Below are positions 50,654-59,418 of a stretch of 64,000 bases of DNA, in pieces. Position 1 is the stretch's first letter. Each line of letters begins with the position of its first letter. The stretch is from Gaetbulibacter_A aestuarii (GTDB taxonomy: Bacteria > Bacteroidota > Bacteroidia > Flavobacteriales > Flavobacteriaceae), in NCBI RefSeq assembly GCF_039537665.1, contig NZ_BAABAY010000001.1, positions 558,001 through 622,000 on the forward strand. The letters are read 5' to 3'. Made by a program: the position numbers and the translations under genes. The notes under the pieces were generated by a model that was not told the DNA's origin, did not search any database, and worked only from the letters and a program-made list of their open reading frames with translations.

Positions 50654-51556
50654 CTAAAAGAATATTTCCTGAGCCAGGCGAAAGGTGTTGGCATGAGCGT
50701 TGATAATAATTTTGATGTCTTTGGAATAGCCGCCTCCCATGGAACACATTACCGGAAGATTTAGATTTTTACAGGTTTGTAACACGAATCGGTCGCGTTC
50801 CTTGCATCCTTCAGGAGTTAAGCCTAGTTTGCCCAGTTTATCGGAAGCTAATACATCAACGCCACAGAGGTAATAGATAAAATCGGGCTTTTGGGTTTCG
50901 ATGAGTTTTGGGAGCGTATCCTTAAGGACTTTTAAATAGTGGGTATCTTCAGTATTATCTTCCAGGGGAATATCGAGGTCGCTGGTTTCCTTTTTGAAAG
51001 GATAATTACTTTTTCCGTGTATGGAAAATGTAAATACTCGGGAGTCATTTTGAAAGATTTCTGCCGTACCATTACCTTGATGTACATCAAGATCCACAAT
51101 AAGAATTTTTTCGGCCTTTCCGGCATCAAGTAGATAGCGTGCGCCGATCGCCTGATCATTAAGCAAGCAAAATGCTTCGCCCCTATCGGAATACGCGTGA
51201 TGCGTGCCTCCTGCAATATTCATGGCAATACCGTATTGTAGCGCAAAATCGCTAGCTTTTATGGTTCCGTCGGCAATGATGATCTCGCGTTCCACAAGTT
51301 CGGTACTTAACGGAAAACCAATCTTTCGAGCGGCTCGTTTATCTAAACTGAGATCTTGTAACTGCCTGTAATAGGTTTCGGTGTGAGCCTTTAAAATGTG
51401 GCTTTCATCAGGAATTTGCGGCTTAAAAAAATGGTCGTAGTTACAGGTGCCTTCGTGGAGAAGTTGCTGCGGCAATAACTCATATTTAATCATTGGGAAG
51501 CGATGACCCTCCGGTAATGGGTGTTTATAAATAGGATGATACGCAATTTTTAACAT
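50654..51556 (-). CDS. Histone deacetylase family protein
   Basis: About 300 residues from the ATG at 51556; a longer frame begins in the terminator. The zinc/Asp-His motifs of the arginase-deacetylase fold are seen as GGTHHAYSDRGEAFCLLND and DLDVHQGNGTAEIF, and a GMSxxGGYS-like SMGGGYS near the C-terminus. Bacterial members deacetylate acetyl-polyamines or acetoin-related substrates. The gene converges on the FadL-like gene with 7 bases between. Confidence 0.95.
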   Translation of the reverse strand: MLKIAYHPIYKHPLPEGHRFPMIKYELLPQQLLHEGTCNYDHFFKPQIPDESHILKAHTETYYRQLQDLSLDKRAARKIGFPLSTELVEREIIIADGTIKASDFALQYGIAMNIAGGTHHAYSDRGEAFCLLNDQAIGARYLLDAGKAEKILIVDLDVHQGNGTAEIFQNDSRVFTFSIHGKSNYPFKKETSDLDIPLEDNTEDTHYLKVLKDTLPKLIETQKPDFIYYLCGVDVLASDKLGKLGLTPEGCKERDRFVLQTCKNLNLPVMCSMGGGYSKDIKIIINAHANTFRLAQEIFF

Positions 51557-51608
51557 AGACAAGACAGTAACCGTTCCTACGGTGAGTTCAGTTTCTTGCG
51601 AAAATACC

Positions 51609-51642
51609 AAAAAAAAACAGGGTGCTCCAAAAGGAGCCCCTG
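51609..51642 (-). terminator. Terminator after the lipocalin-like gene
   Basis: CAGGGTGCTCC, loop AAAA, GGAGCCCCTG; the minus strand ends in TTTTTTTTT. Confidence 0.8.
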
Positions 51643-51688
51643 CTAACATTAGAATTTAAAAAATTCGTTAATTACGAATTTGACTAAT

Positions 51689-52165
51689 TCATTGTTTAAT
51701 AAAATTCATTGTGAAAACAAAAGGACTTCCATCGATGGTTGAAGTTTGTTGCCATTCCATTTTGGACGATGTGAGGGAGATCATTTTGGTACGAAATGCT
51801 GCATTAGTCTCAGAATTTCCATCAGCATCGGTAGGTGTTATCAAAAAATCGTACTTGCCGATCTCCTGTTTCGTTTCATCAATTTTAAAAACAAAATAGC
51901 GATCACCGGGTTGGCAGGTAGCATCTGTTATGGAGTACGTCCCTTTTTGTTTATTTGAGGAGAACTTCCATATACTTCCTGTAAAGCAGGTATTTGAGGC
52001 ATCATTGAATAATTTAATGGAATACTCGTCCGAATCGTCGTAGGTAATACTGTTGAGAACCCAGGTTCCTTTAGGGAGGTTGCTCTGCGTTGTTGTTGAA
52101 TTTTTTGTTGTACCACAAGCCAACACAATACTTGCGAACAAAAGAGGGATAAAAATTTTTTTCAT
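51689..52165 (-). CDS. Lipocalin-like lipoprotein, copy 1
   Basis: A 158-residue lipoprotein (lipobox IVLAC, Cys about 17). PKGTWVLNSITYDDSDEYSI, the CFTGSIWKFSSNKQKGTYSI segment and the final IDGSPFVFTMNF mark a lipocalin-like beta-barrel family common in Bacteroidota. It is a clear paralogue of the product at 53293; both flank an OmpA gene. Role unknown. Confidence 0.88.
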   Translation of the reverse strand: MKKIFIPLLFASIVLACGTTKNSTTTQSNLPKGTWVLNSITYDDSDEYSIKLFNDASNTCFTGSIWKFSSNKQKGTYSITDATCQPGDRYFVFKIDETKQEIGKYDFLITPTDADGNSETNAAFRTKMISLTSSKMEWQQTSTIDGSPFVFTMNFIKQ

Positions 52166-52554
52166 ATGAATTAAGATTTAGGTTTAAAAAACAACCCCCT
52201 TAACAAGTTGAATTTATCAACAAGCTAAGGGGGTGGTTTAATATGATTTTTGTGTCACTCAGGTTTATTGAACCTAGTTACTATGAAAAACTAAAATGTT
52301 TTATGTATTAAATAAACACTTGTGACACAGATGTAAAGATAATTTCCCATTAGAGAAAATTAATGAATTTTTCTTTTTTTATTATTTTAAATTAGTTTTA
52401 ACTAACTTATTTTCAGTATTTTAAATGAATTTTGAATGGTTTCATGATTTATTCAAAATTCCGACAAACGGTTAATTCTTTTAAGACTATTAAAAAAATA
52501 GGGTTGCATCTCATAGATACAACCCTAAGTCATTAACTTTAATTAAAATATGTC
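52166..52554. other. Gap holding one hairpin
   Basis: About 390 bases without a gene between the lipocalin-like and OmpA genes (both minus strand). A hairpin ACCCCCTTA/TAAGGGGGT with inner GTTGA/TCAAC is at 52194-52234, followed on the minus strand by TTTTTT; it is likely the terminator of the ompA transcript. The rest is AT-rich with no further structure I can support. Confidence 0.5.
52194..52234 (-). terminator. Hairpin terminator of the OmpA transcript
   Basis: A 9-base stem ACCCCCTTA/TAAGGGGGT with an inner 5-base stem; the minus strand continues GTTGTTTTTT. It is 320 bases beyond the OmpA gene and just ahead of the lipocalin-like gene, so it could also act as a leader attenuator. Confidence 0.6.
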
Positions 52555-53259
52555 TTACTCGCCGGCTTGCTGTTTTGCTTCCTTAATCATTTGTTCATTT
52601 GGCAAAATGGCAATGTTAACACGACGATTTTTAGCCCGCCCTTCAGCCGTGTTGTTATCATACATTGGTTGGGTTTCACCAAACCAATTGGTGGTAAAAC
52701 GACCTGAACTCAAGCCTTTTCCAATAAAATAATTAGTTACAGCATAAGCTCTGTTTTTAGATAATTCCATGTTGTAGTCTGCGTCTCCGGTACTATCTGT
52801 GTGTCCAACTACCAGTATATTCGTATCTGGATATTCTTTGAATACGCCTACCAATTTATTTAAGGTTTCTTGCGACGCTGTGTTGATATTGTATTTGTTT
52901 GTAGCGAAATATACGCCACTATTTTCGTTAAAGGTTACTACGATACCATCATCAACACGTTCTACCTCAGCCCCGGGAATTTCCTCTTCGATCTTTTGGG
53001 CCTGTTTGTCCATTTTATTTCCGATCAGGACACCGGCTGTTCCGCCAACTACACCGCCAATTACGGCACCAAGTTCACCATTACCACCTTTACCTACATT
53101 GTTACCAATTATGGCGCCAATTACGGCTCCTCCTGCGGCACCAATAACGCCGCCTTTTTGTTTGTTGTTGGCATTTTGAATGGCTTTACACTGCGTCAAA
53201 CTTAGAACCAGGATGAAACTTAATCCTAATAGAGTTCCTTTTTTTATATAGTTTTTCAT
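52555..53259 (-). CDS. OmpA family lipoprotein with glycine-zipper domain
   Basis: A 234-residue lipoprotein (lipobox LSLTQC, Cys about 24). A glycine-zipper stretch at about 35-85 (GGVIGAAGGAVIGAIIG, GAVIGGVVGGTAGVLIG) is followed by the OmpA peptidoglycan-binding domain (ILVVGHTDSTGDADYNMELS, RAYAVTNYFIGKG, AKNRRVNIAI). It links the outer membrane to the cell wall. Confidence 0.95.
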   Translation of the reverse strand: MKNYIKKGTLLGLSFILVLSLTQCKAIQNANNKQKGGVIGAAGGAVIGAIIGNNVGKGGNGELGAVIGGVVGGTAGVLIGNKMDKQAQKIEEEIPGAEVERVDDGIVVTFNENSGVYFATNKYNINTASQETLNKLVGVFKEYPDTNILVVGHTDSTGDADYNMELSKNRAYAVTNYFIGKGLSSGRFTTNWFGETQPMYDNNTAEGRAKNRRVNIAILPNEQMIKEAKQQAGE

Positions 53260-53292
53260 GTTTTTTAATTTATAATTTAGATGTGTTTTAGT

Positions 53293-53763
53293 TTAGCTCT
53301 TAACGAAGTTCATACTAATGGTAAACGGACTACCACCAACCATAACAGTTTGTTGCCATTGCATGGTTGTTTCTGTTAAAGAGCTTAATTTTATACGGAA
53401 GCCTTGATTGGTTTCTGATTTACCCTTAGCATCAGTGGGTTTCAATAAAAAGTCGTACAAACCGGTTTGTGCATCTACTTCATCTATTGTGAAAATAAAA
53501 TAGCGTTCGCCAATGCCACAACTAGAATTGTTGATGGTATAGGTTCCGGTATTATTATTCGGGATGAATTGCCAGCTACTGCCCTCAAAGCAGTCTTTGG
53601 AAGCGTCGTCCAGGAGTTTTATTTTATAGGTTCCGGCACGGTCGTAAGTTATATTACTTAGAGTCCAGGTGCCTTTTAAAGTATGTTTTGCTGTTCGGAC
53701 TGTTTTGGATGCACCACAAGACAGGAGTCCCAGGGTTAGCACCATTATCATTAATTTTTTCAT
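53293..53763 (-). CDS. Lipocalin-like lipoprotein, copy 2
   Basis: A 156-residue lipoprotein (lipobox LGLLSC, Cys about 16). LKGTWTLSNITYDRAGTYKI, CFEGSSWQFIPNNNTGTYTI and VGGSPFTISMNFVKS align through the whole length with the product at 51689. It lies 33 bases upstream of the OmpA gene on the same strand, probably in one unit. Confidence 0.88.
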   Translation of the reverse strand: MKKLMIMVLTLGLLSCGASKTVRTAKHTLKGTWTLSNITYDRAGTYKIKLLDDASKDCFEGSSWQFIPNNNTGTYTINNSSCGIGERYFIFTIDEVDAQTGLYDFLLKPTDAKGKSETNQGFRIKLSSLTETTMQWQQTVMVGGSPFTISMNFVKS

Positions 53764-53981
53764 AGAATAGGTTTTAAGATTTTTAGGATTAATAGCTTTA
53801 ATTTCCTCGACATGCCATCGTAAAACGGAACATCTGTAAATATATACGAGAACCTTTGGAGTCTTAGATTTTGAAACCCTTGAACTTACTCAGAAACCGA
53901 AGATTGGTTGTTCCTGATTTTTGTATGACTTCGCAACAATTTTAAAGGTACGCAATTGTATTGAAATAAAGCTATACTAAA

Positions 53982-56048
53982 TTAACTAATTGGTAAACCG
54001 TTAGGAGTAGAATTATCATCAGTATTCACAAAAACCAACTGACCTTCAGCGGTTTCCGTCATCAAGATCATTCCCTGACTTTCAACACCTCGTAAAGCGC
54101 GTGGCGCCAAATTAACTAAAACGGTAACGCGTTTTCCCACAACTTCTTCCGCAGAAAAACTTTCGGCAATACCCGATACAATGGTTCGCACATCCAATCC
54201 GGTATCTACTTTTAGTTTTAACAACTTTTTGGTCTTGGGCATTTTTTCAGCCTCCAGAATGGTGCCGACACGCAGATCTAATTTACTGAAATCCTCAAAA
54301 GAAATTGTATCTTTTTGAGGTGTGGCCTGTTTGTTTGCAGCCTCATTGGCCTTTTTATTAGCCTCCAGTTTATCAAGTTGTTCCTGAATGGTTTTATCCT
54401 CTATTTTAGAAAACAAAAGGGTGGCTTTACCAATGGCATGTCCGGCCGGTAACAGCGTATTTTGTTCGGAAATGGCCTGCCAGTCCAATGCTTTTTCCAA
54501 GGCATCAAAATGCAACATCTCCTTAAGTTTCGCCGAAGTAAAAGGTAAAAATGGTTCGCTCAAAGTGCCCAAGGCAGCCGTAATTTGAAGGGCTACATAC
54601 ATAATCGTTTTCGTTCGGTCTTCATCTTCCTTGATGACTTTCCAGGGTTCGGCATCTGCTAAATATTTATTTCCTAAACGTGCGAGATTCATAAGTTCTT
54701 GTTGCGCTTCGCGGAAGCGGTAACGCTCAATGGAACTCGCTATCACATCAGGATAGGCTTTAATTGCCGCTAAAGTGTGTTCGTCTTCCTCGGTTAACTC
54801 AGAAGGTTCCGGAATAACACCATCATAATATTTTTGGGTTAATACAACCACGCGATTGATGAAGTTTCCAAAAATAGCAACCAGTTCACTATTGTTTCTG
54901 GCTTGAAAATCTTTCCAGGTAAAATCGTTATCCTTGGTCTCCGGAGCATTTGCTGTTAACACATAGCGCAAAACATCCTGCTGATCCGGAAATTCTTCAA
55001 GATATTCATGCAACCAAACCGCCCAATTCTTGGAGGTTGAAAGTTTGTTCCCTTCCAGGTTCAAAAATTCGTTGGCAGGCACATTATCAGGTAAAATAAA
55101 AGAGCCTTCAGCACGCAACATGGCCGGGAAAATAATACAATGGAATACAATGTTGTCTTTTCCAATAAAATGCACCAGTTTCGTGTCTTCCGATTTCCAA
55201 TAGGGTTCCCAATCTTTTCCAACGCGATCGGCCCATTCTTTTGTAGATGAAATATAGCCTATAGGGGCATCAAACCAAACATAAAGCACCTTACCTTCAC
55301 CACCTTCAACAGGTACAGGGATTCCCCAGTCGAGATCACGAGTTACCGCTCTCGGACGCAGACCATCATCGATCCAGGATTTACATTGTCCGTATACATT
55401 GGGCTTCCAATCTTTTTTATGACTTTTCAGGATCCATTCTTTTAAAAAAGCTTCATGCTGATCAAGAGGTAAGAACCAGTGTTTTGTTTCTTTTAATGTT
55501 GGGGTATTCCCGGTTAGTGCTGATTTCGGATTGATCAAATCTGTGGCATTCAAACTAGAGCCGCAGTTCTCACACTGGTCGCCGTAAGCTTCGTCGTTAC
55601 CACATTTCGGACACGTACCGGTTACAAAACGATCTGCAAGGAACTGATGCGCTTTTTCATCGTAAAGTTGTTCTGTGGTTTCTTCAATAAATGCACCCTT
55701 TTCATATAAGGTTTTAAAGAATTCAGAAGCGGTATTATGATGAATTTTAGCCGTAGTTCTGGAATAATTATCAAATGAAATACCAAAATCTTCAAACGAC
55801 TTCTTAATGATGGCATGGTATTTATCCACAATATCCTGCGGGGTCACGCCTTCATTTTTTGCTTTGATGGTAATAGGCACACCATGTTCGTCGCTACCAC
55901 CAATTAAAACCACATCCTTTCCTGTAAGTCGCAGATATCTGGCATAAATATCGGCAGGTACATAAACACCGGCCAAATGCCCGATATGAATTGGACCGTT
56001 GGTATAAGGTAAAGCCGTTGTAATTGTATATCGTTTAGGATTATTCAT
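53982..56048 (-). CDS. metG: Methionyl-tRNA synthetase
   Basis: A 688-residue class I synthetase. The HIGH motif is PIHIGHLAGVY, the KMSKS-like motif is NKLSTSKNW, the zinc ribbon is TCPKCGNDEAYGDQCENCGS, and the C-terminal tRNA-binding domain starts near 575 (FSKLDLRVGTILEAEKM). Length and order fit the usual bacterial MetG with the C-terminal extension. It is divergent from the LD-carboxypeptidase gene. Confidence 0.97.
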   Translation of the reverse strand: MNNPKRYTITTALPYTNGPIHIGHLAGVYVPADIYARYLRLTGKDVVLIGGSDEHGVPITIKAKNEGVTPQDIVDKYHAIIKKSFEDFGISFDNYSRTTAKIHHNTASEFFKTLYEKGAFIEETTEQLYDEKAHQFLADRFVTGTCPKCGNDEAYGDQCENCGSSLNATDLINPKSALTGNTPTLKETKHWFLPLDQHEAFLKEWILKSHKKDWKPNVYGQCKSWIDDGLRPRAVTRDLDWGIPVPVEGGEGKVLYVWFDAPIGYISSTKEWADRVGKDWEPYWKSEDTKLVHFIGKDNIVFHCIIFPAMLRAEGSFILPDNVPANEFLNLEGNKLSTSKNWAVWLHEYLEEFPDQQDVLRYVLTANAPETKDNDFTWKDFQARNNSELVAIFGNFINRVVVLTQKYYDGVIPEPSELTEEDEHTLAAIKAYPDVIASSIERYRFREAQQELMNLARLGNKYLADAEPWKVIKEDEDRTKTIMYVALQITAALGTLSEPFLPFTSAKLKEMLHFDALEKALDWQAISEQNTLLPAGHAIGKATLLFSKIEDKTIQEQLDKLEANKKANEAANKQATPQKDTISFEDFSKLDLRVGTILEAEKMPKTKKLLKLKVDTGLDVRTIVSGIAESFSAEEVVGKRVTVLVNLAPRALRGVESQGMILMTETAEGQLVFVNTDDNSTPNGLPIS

Positions 56049-56173
56049 CAGTATTCTTTAATTTCATCACATCGCGATTCAAAAGTCATTTCGCAACGCT
56101 GTTTCAGTTTTGTAATTGGCCGTAAAAGTACACAATTTACAAGCGATTTAGAAAAAAAATGTACATTTACCAT

Positions 56174-57190
56174 ATGTCTAAAACCCCACAAATAGTTCGC
56201 CTTTTTTTTGCGCTTTTTTTCATGGGAAACACACTGAGTTTTGCACAACAACATGACCTACAAAAACAACACGAATTAATGCAACCACCTTACCTAAAGC
56301 AAGGCGATACTGTAGCCATTGTAGCACCTTCAGGAATTTTGAAGAACAAGGAACACGATATTGATTTAGCTGAACGCCTTCTCAGAAGCTGGGGTTTACA
56401 TCCGGTATTGGGCGAAAACTTGTTCAGTAAGGATCATCATTTTGCAGGCACAGATGCCGAACGCACCGAAGATTTTCAAAAAGCACTTGACGACCCCTCA
56501 ATAAAAGCTATTTGGTGTGCTCGTGGTGGTTATGGCAGTGTGCGTATTTTAGATCATCTCGACTGGACTACTTTTAAGAAACACCCGAAATGGGTTATTG
56601 GGTATTCGGATATCACGGCGCTTCACAACCAGATTCACAATGAAGGTGTGGAAAGCATTCACGCCATCATGTGTTCCAGTTTACAGGATGATAAAGCACC
56701 AATAGAAAAGTCTATTGAATCTTTTAAAGCTGCTATTTCCGGACAGCCCCTTAGTTATAAACTTAAACCTTCGAAATACAATCGCCCCGGAACGGCTACG
56801 GGAGAACTGGTTGGTGGTAATTTAACGCTATTGCATACCATGTTGGGCTCTAAAACGAGCATTAATACCGAGGGTAAAATTCTTTTTATTGAAGAAATTG
56901 GAGAATACAAATACCATATCGATCGGATGCTTCAAAGTTTGAAACGAGCCGGTTACTTCGATCATTGTAAAGGTTTGATCGTTGGAGATATGACCAAACT
57001 TCGCAAAAACACCACCAAATGGGGATCGTCTGTTGAACAACTTATTTTGGATGCTTTACAGGATTATGATTTTCCTATTGCATTTAAAATGCCAGCGGGT
57101 CATGAAGATGACAACAGGGCAATGATTCTGGGGCGAACTATCGACCTGACAGTTGCCAAAAGTGGTTCAACGATAAATTTTCACCAATAA
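56174..57190 (+). CDS. LD-carboxypeptidase, S66 family
   Basis: About 338 residues from the ATG at 56174. A signal-like start (LFFALFFMGNTLSFAQQ) is followed by the S66 domain: nucleophile Ser in CARGGYGSVRILD, GELVGGNLTLL, then Glu in FIEEIGEYKYHIDRML and His near MPAGHEDDNRAMI. Enzymes of this family trim the D-Ala from murein tetrapeptides during recycling. The signal suggests a periplasmic location. Confidence 0.93.
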   Translation: MSKTPQIVRLFFALFFMGNTLSFAQQHDLQKQHELMQPPYLKQGDTVAIVAPSGILKNKEHDIDLAERLLRSWGLHPVLGENLFSKDHHFAGTDAERTEDFQKALDDPSIKAIWCARGGYGSVRILDHLDWTTFKKHPKWVIGYSDITALHNQIHNEGVESIHAIMCSSLQDDKAPIEKSIESFKAAISGQPLSYKLKPSKYNRPGTATGELVGGNLTLLHTMLGSKTSINTEGKILFIEEIGEYKYHIDRMLQSLKRAGYFDHCKGLIVGDMTKLRKNTTKWGSSVEQLILDALQDYDFPIAFKMPAGHEDDNRAMILGRTIDLTVAKSGSTINFHQ

Positions 57191-57194
57191 AAGG

Positions 57195-57953
57195 CTAAAA
57201 ACCGCGCTCTTTTTGGATCTGTTCGTAAGCTTCCTGTACCTGACGGAATTTTTCTTCAGCGCCTTTTTTATGAGCTTCACCTAAATGAATAACCTTATCG
57301 GGATGGTATTTTTTAGCCATTTTTCTATAGGCTGTTTTGATCTCATTCACGGAAGCCGACTTGTCTATTTCCAGGATTTTATAAGCATTATCACTGTTTC
57401 GGTAGAACATGGCTTTGATACTTTCGTAGTCTAAAGAGCTAATGCCTAAATAGCCGGCCATGATACTGATTTGTTGTTCTTCATCTGCCGTTACCAGACC
57501 ATCCGCTTTAGCGATACCAAATAAAAAGTGGATTAACTGCAAACGCGAGGGATGATCCATCATTTGTCGGATCTGCAAACAAACCTGGCGGGTAGAAATA
57601 TTTTTTTGTTTTGCTATGTTCTTAAATAACCGAAAGGCTTGATTTGCGCGTTCTTTCCCATACATGCTCACAAATTGCTTCCGCACAAAATCCAGTTCGC
57701 GCTGGTCTTGTTTACCATCAGCCTTAATGACGATGGAAGCCAGAATCAAAAGACTCACCTCAAAATCGCCCGGGCGTGTATTGTATATCGCACTATGGTG
57801 TTGCCGTTGTTGTCCTTGATGCCCGGTAAAATTGCCGGAATCGCCATTTGACATGGCATCTATCATACTGCCAATTGCTACACCTATGATAGCGCCAATA
57901 GGACCTCCAAAAGACCATCCCAGGGCACCACCAATCCATTTTGAAAAACCCAT
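57195..57953 (-). CDS. TerB-DnaJ domain protein (DjlA-like)
   Basis: A 252-residue protein. A hydrophobic Gly-rich start (WSFGGPIGAIIGVAIGSM) could be membrane-associated; a TerB-like helical domain follows (LILASIVIKADGKQDQRELD) and the C-terminal J-domain has the HPD motif in AKKYHPDKVIHLGEAH. This is the layout of DjlA-type co-chaperones, which work with DnaK. It ends 4 bases after the LD-carboxypeptidase gene, on the opposite strand. Confidence 0.93.
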   Translation of the reverse strand: MGFSKWIGGALGWSFGGPIGAIIGVAIGSMIDAMSNGDSGNFTGHQGQQRQHHSAIYNTRPGDFEVSLLILASIVIKADGKQDQRELDFVRKQFVSMYGKERANQAFRLFKNIAKQKNISTRQVCLQIRQMMDHPSRLQLIHFLFGIAKADGLVTADEEQQISIMAGYLGISSLDYESIKAMFYRNSDNAYKILEIDKSASVNEIKTAYRKMAKKYHPDKVIHLGEAHKKGAEEKFRQVQEAYEQIQKERGF

Positions 57954-58099
57954 GTAAGTATCTCATTAAATTTACGTCAAACCTACACATAAATTCTCGC
58001 TATTGAAAGCAGAATCCGGCTTATGAAAGGCCAACAAAAAAAATTGTTCAATAATTGTAAATGTTAGTTGTTTGGTTCACAGAATTGTTACACAATTGG

Positions 58100-58107
58100 T
58101 ATCTTTG
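58100..58107 (+). promoter_or_regulatory. -7 element before the bacilliredoxin gene
   Basis: TATCTTTG, 38 bases before the ATG, matches TAnnTTTG. Confidence 0.5.
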
Positions 58108-58144
58108 CACACATTTACAATCTAATTATTAAAAATTAAAATAT

Positions 58145-58555
58145 ATGTATCCAGCAGAATTAGTAAAACCTATGCGTGAAGACCTTACTAAAGTAGGTTT
58201 TGAAGAATTACATACGCCGGAAGATGTTGATGCCGCTTTAGCTAAAGAAGGAACTACACTAGTTGTAGTAAATTCTGTTTGTGGTTGTGCTGCAGCCAAC
58301 GCTCGCCCGGGTGCCCGTTTAAGTTTACAAAACGCCAAACGCCCTGATCATATCGTTACTGTTTTTGCAGGCGTTGATAAAGAAGCCGTGGAGCGTGCCA
58401 GACAACATATGGTGCCATTTCCACCAAGCTCACCAAGTATGGCTTTATTCAAAGATGGTGAATTAGTTCATATGTTAGAACGTCATCACATTGAAGGACG
58501 TCCTGCCGAATTGATCGCAGACAATCTTGTAGACGCTTACAACACACATTGCTAA
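58145..58555 (+). CDS. Bacilliredoxin, BrxA/BrxB family
   Basis: A 136-residue thioredoxin-fold protein with the CGC active-site motif in NSVCGCAAANARPGARL, which removes bacillithiol-like adducts from proteins. The long family insertion (MVPFPPSSPSMALFKDGELV) is present. Despite the name, Bacteroidota members are common. A terminator follows. Confidence 0.95.
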   Translation: MYPAELVKPMREDLTKVGFEELHTPEDVDAALAKEGTTLVVVNSVCGCAAANARPGARLSLQNAKRPDHIVTVFAGVDKEAVERARQHMVPFPPSSPSMALFKDGELVHMLERHHIEGRPAELIADNLVDAYNTHC

Positions 58556-58609
58556 GATCAAGAAAATTGCTTTTACTTTAGGTGAAAGTAAAACTTTACA
58601 ATATGAGAG

Positions 58610-58636
58610 AACCACGATTTATTCGTGGTTTTTTTT
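58610..58636 (+). terminator. Terminator after the bacilliredoxin gene
   Basis: AACCACGA, loop TTTA, TCGTGGTT, then eight T. Preceded by a second dyad TTTTACTTT/AAAGTAAAA at 58571-58593. Confidence 0.85.
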
Positions 58637-58658
58637 ATGCATTTTCTAGGCATTAAGT

Positions 58659-58666
58659 TACCTTTG
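58659..58666 (+). promoter_or_regulatory. -7 element immediately before the acyltransferase start
   Basis: TACCTTTG is only 4 bases from the ATG at 58671, so the transcript would begin at or near the start codon (leaderless or nearly so). Confidence 0.5.
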
Positions 58667-58670
58667 TTTC

Positions 58671-59408
58671 ATGCGTAAAATAATTGCTTATCCCCTAACG
58701 GCTGTTTATTATCTGTGTTTCTACACAACGCTTTTGGTGTTTCATCCCATACAATGGATCAGTTTTAATGTTTTCGGTTATCAAGCCCACAAAATAAGCG
58801 TGGACTGGATGCAATTTTTCATTATGCGATGCCTTAATATTCTAGGAACACGTTTTAGTTTTAAGAATGATTTTAATATTCCCAAAGGTCATCCCCTTAT
58901 TGTTGTAACGAATCACCAGAGCATGTACGATATTCCACCGTTGATCTGGTATATGCGAAAATATCATCCTAAATTCATTAGTAAAATAGAATTGGGTAAA
59001 GGCATTCCCAGCGTTTCTTACAATTTGCGTCATGGCGGTTCGGCTTTGATAGACCGCAAAAATCCGAGACAAGCTTTCCCAGCCATATCAAATTTTGGCG
59101 AATACATTGAGCGCACCAAGCGTTGCGCTGTTATTTTTCCGGAAGGTACCCGAAGTAAAACAGGTGAATCAAAACCCTTTCAAACAAAAGGTTTAACCCT
59201 TTTATTTAAAAAAATCCCGTCGGCCATTATCGTTCCCATTACCATAAATAATTCCTGGAAAACGTTCCGTTATGGAAAATTTCCCATGGGAATTGGCACG
59301 CATATGAAATTTAAGGTACAAAAACCCTTATATTTAAGTGATTATGAAGACAAAGCCGAATTAATTGACCAAATTGAAAAAGCAGTAAAAAAAGATATTC
59401 ATCCTTAA
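58671..59408 (+). CDS. 1-acyl-sn-glycerol-3-phosphate acyltransferase (PlsC family)
   Basis: A 245-residue membrane-associated enzyme. The catalytic NHQSMYD (HxxxxD) is at about 82-88, with FPEGTRSKTGE as motif III. An N-terminal hydrophobic segment (YPLTAVYYLCFYTTLLVFHP) anchors it. It adds the second acyl chain in phospholipid synthesis. The promoter -7 element is very close to the start. It is followed 10 bases later by the desaturase gene. Confidence 0.94.
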   Translation: MRKIIAYPLTAVYYLCFYTTLLVFHPIQWISFNVFGYQAHKISVDWMQFFIMRCLNILGTRFSFKNDFNIPKGHPLIVVTNHQSMYDIPPLIWYMRKYHPKFISKIELGKGIPSVSYNLRHGGSALIDRKNPRQAFPAISNFGEYIERTKRCAVIFPEGTRSKTGESKPFQTKGLTLLFKKIPSAIIVPITINNSWKTFRYGKFPMGIGTHMKFKVQKPLYLSDYEDKAELIDQIEKAVKKDIHP

Positions 59409-59418
59409 AAATAAAATT

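Noticed and set aside
51557..51649. Longer start of the deacetylase at 51649
   Set aside because: The extra 31 codons lie over a terminator hairpin of the upstream lipocalin-like gene.
57195..57953. Toxin or phage-related role for the TerB-DnaJ protein
   Set aside because: TerB domain plus HPD J-domain is the known DjlA-like co-chaperone layout; nothing around it is phage-like.
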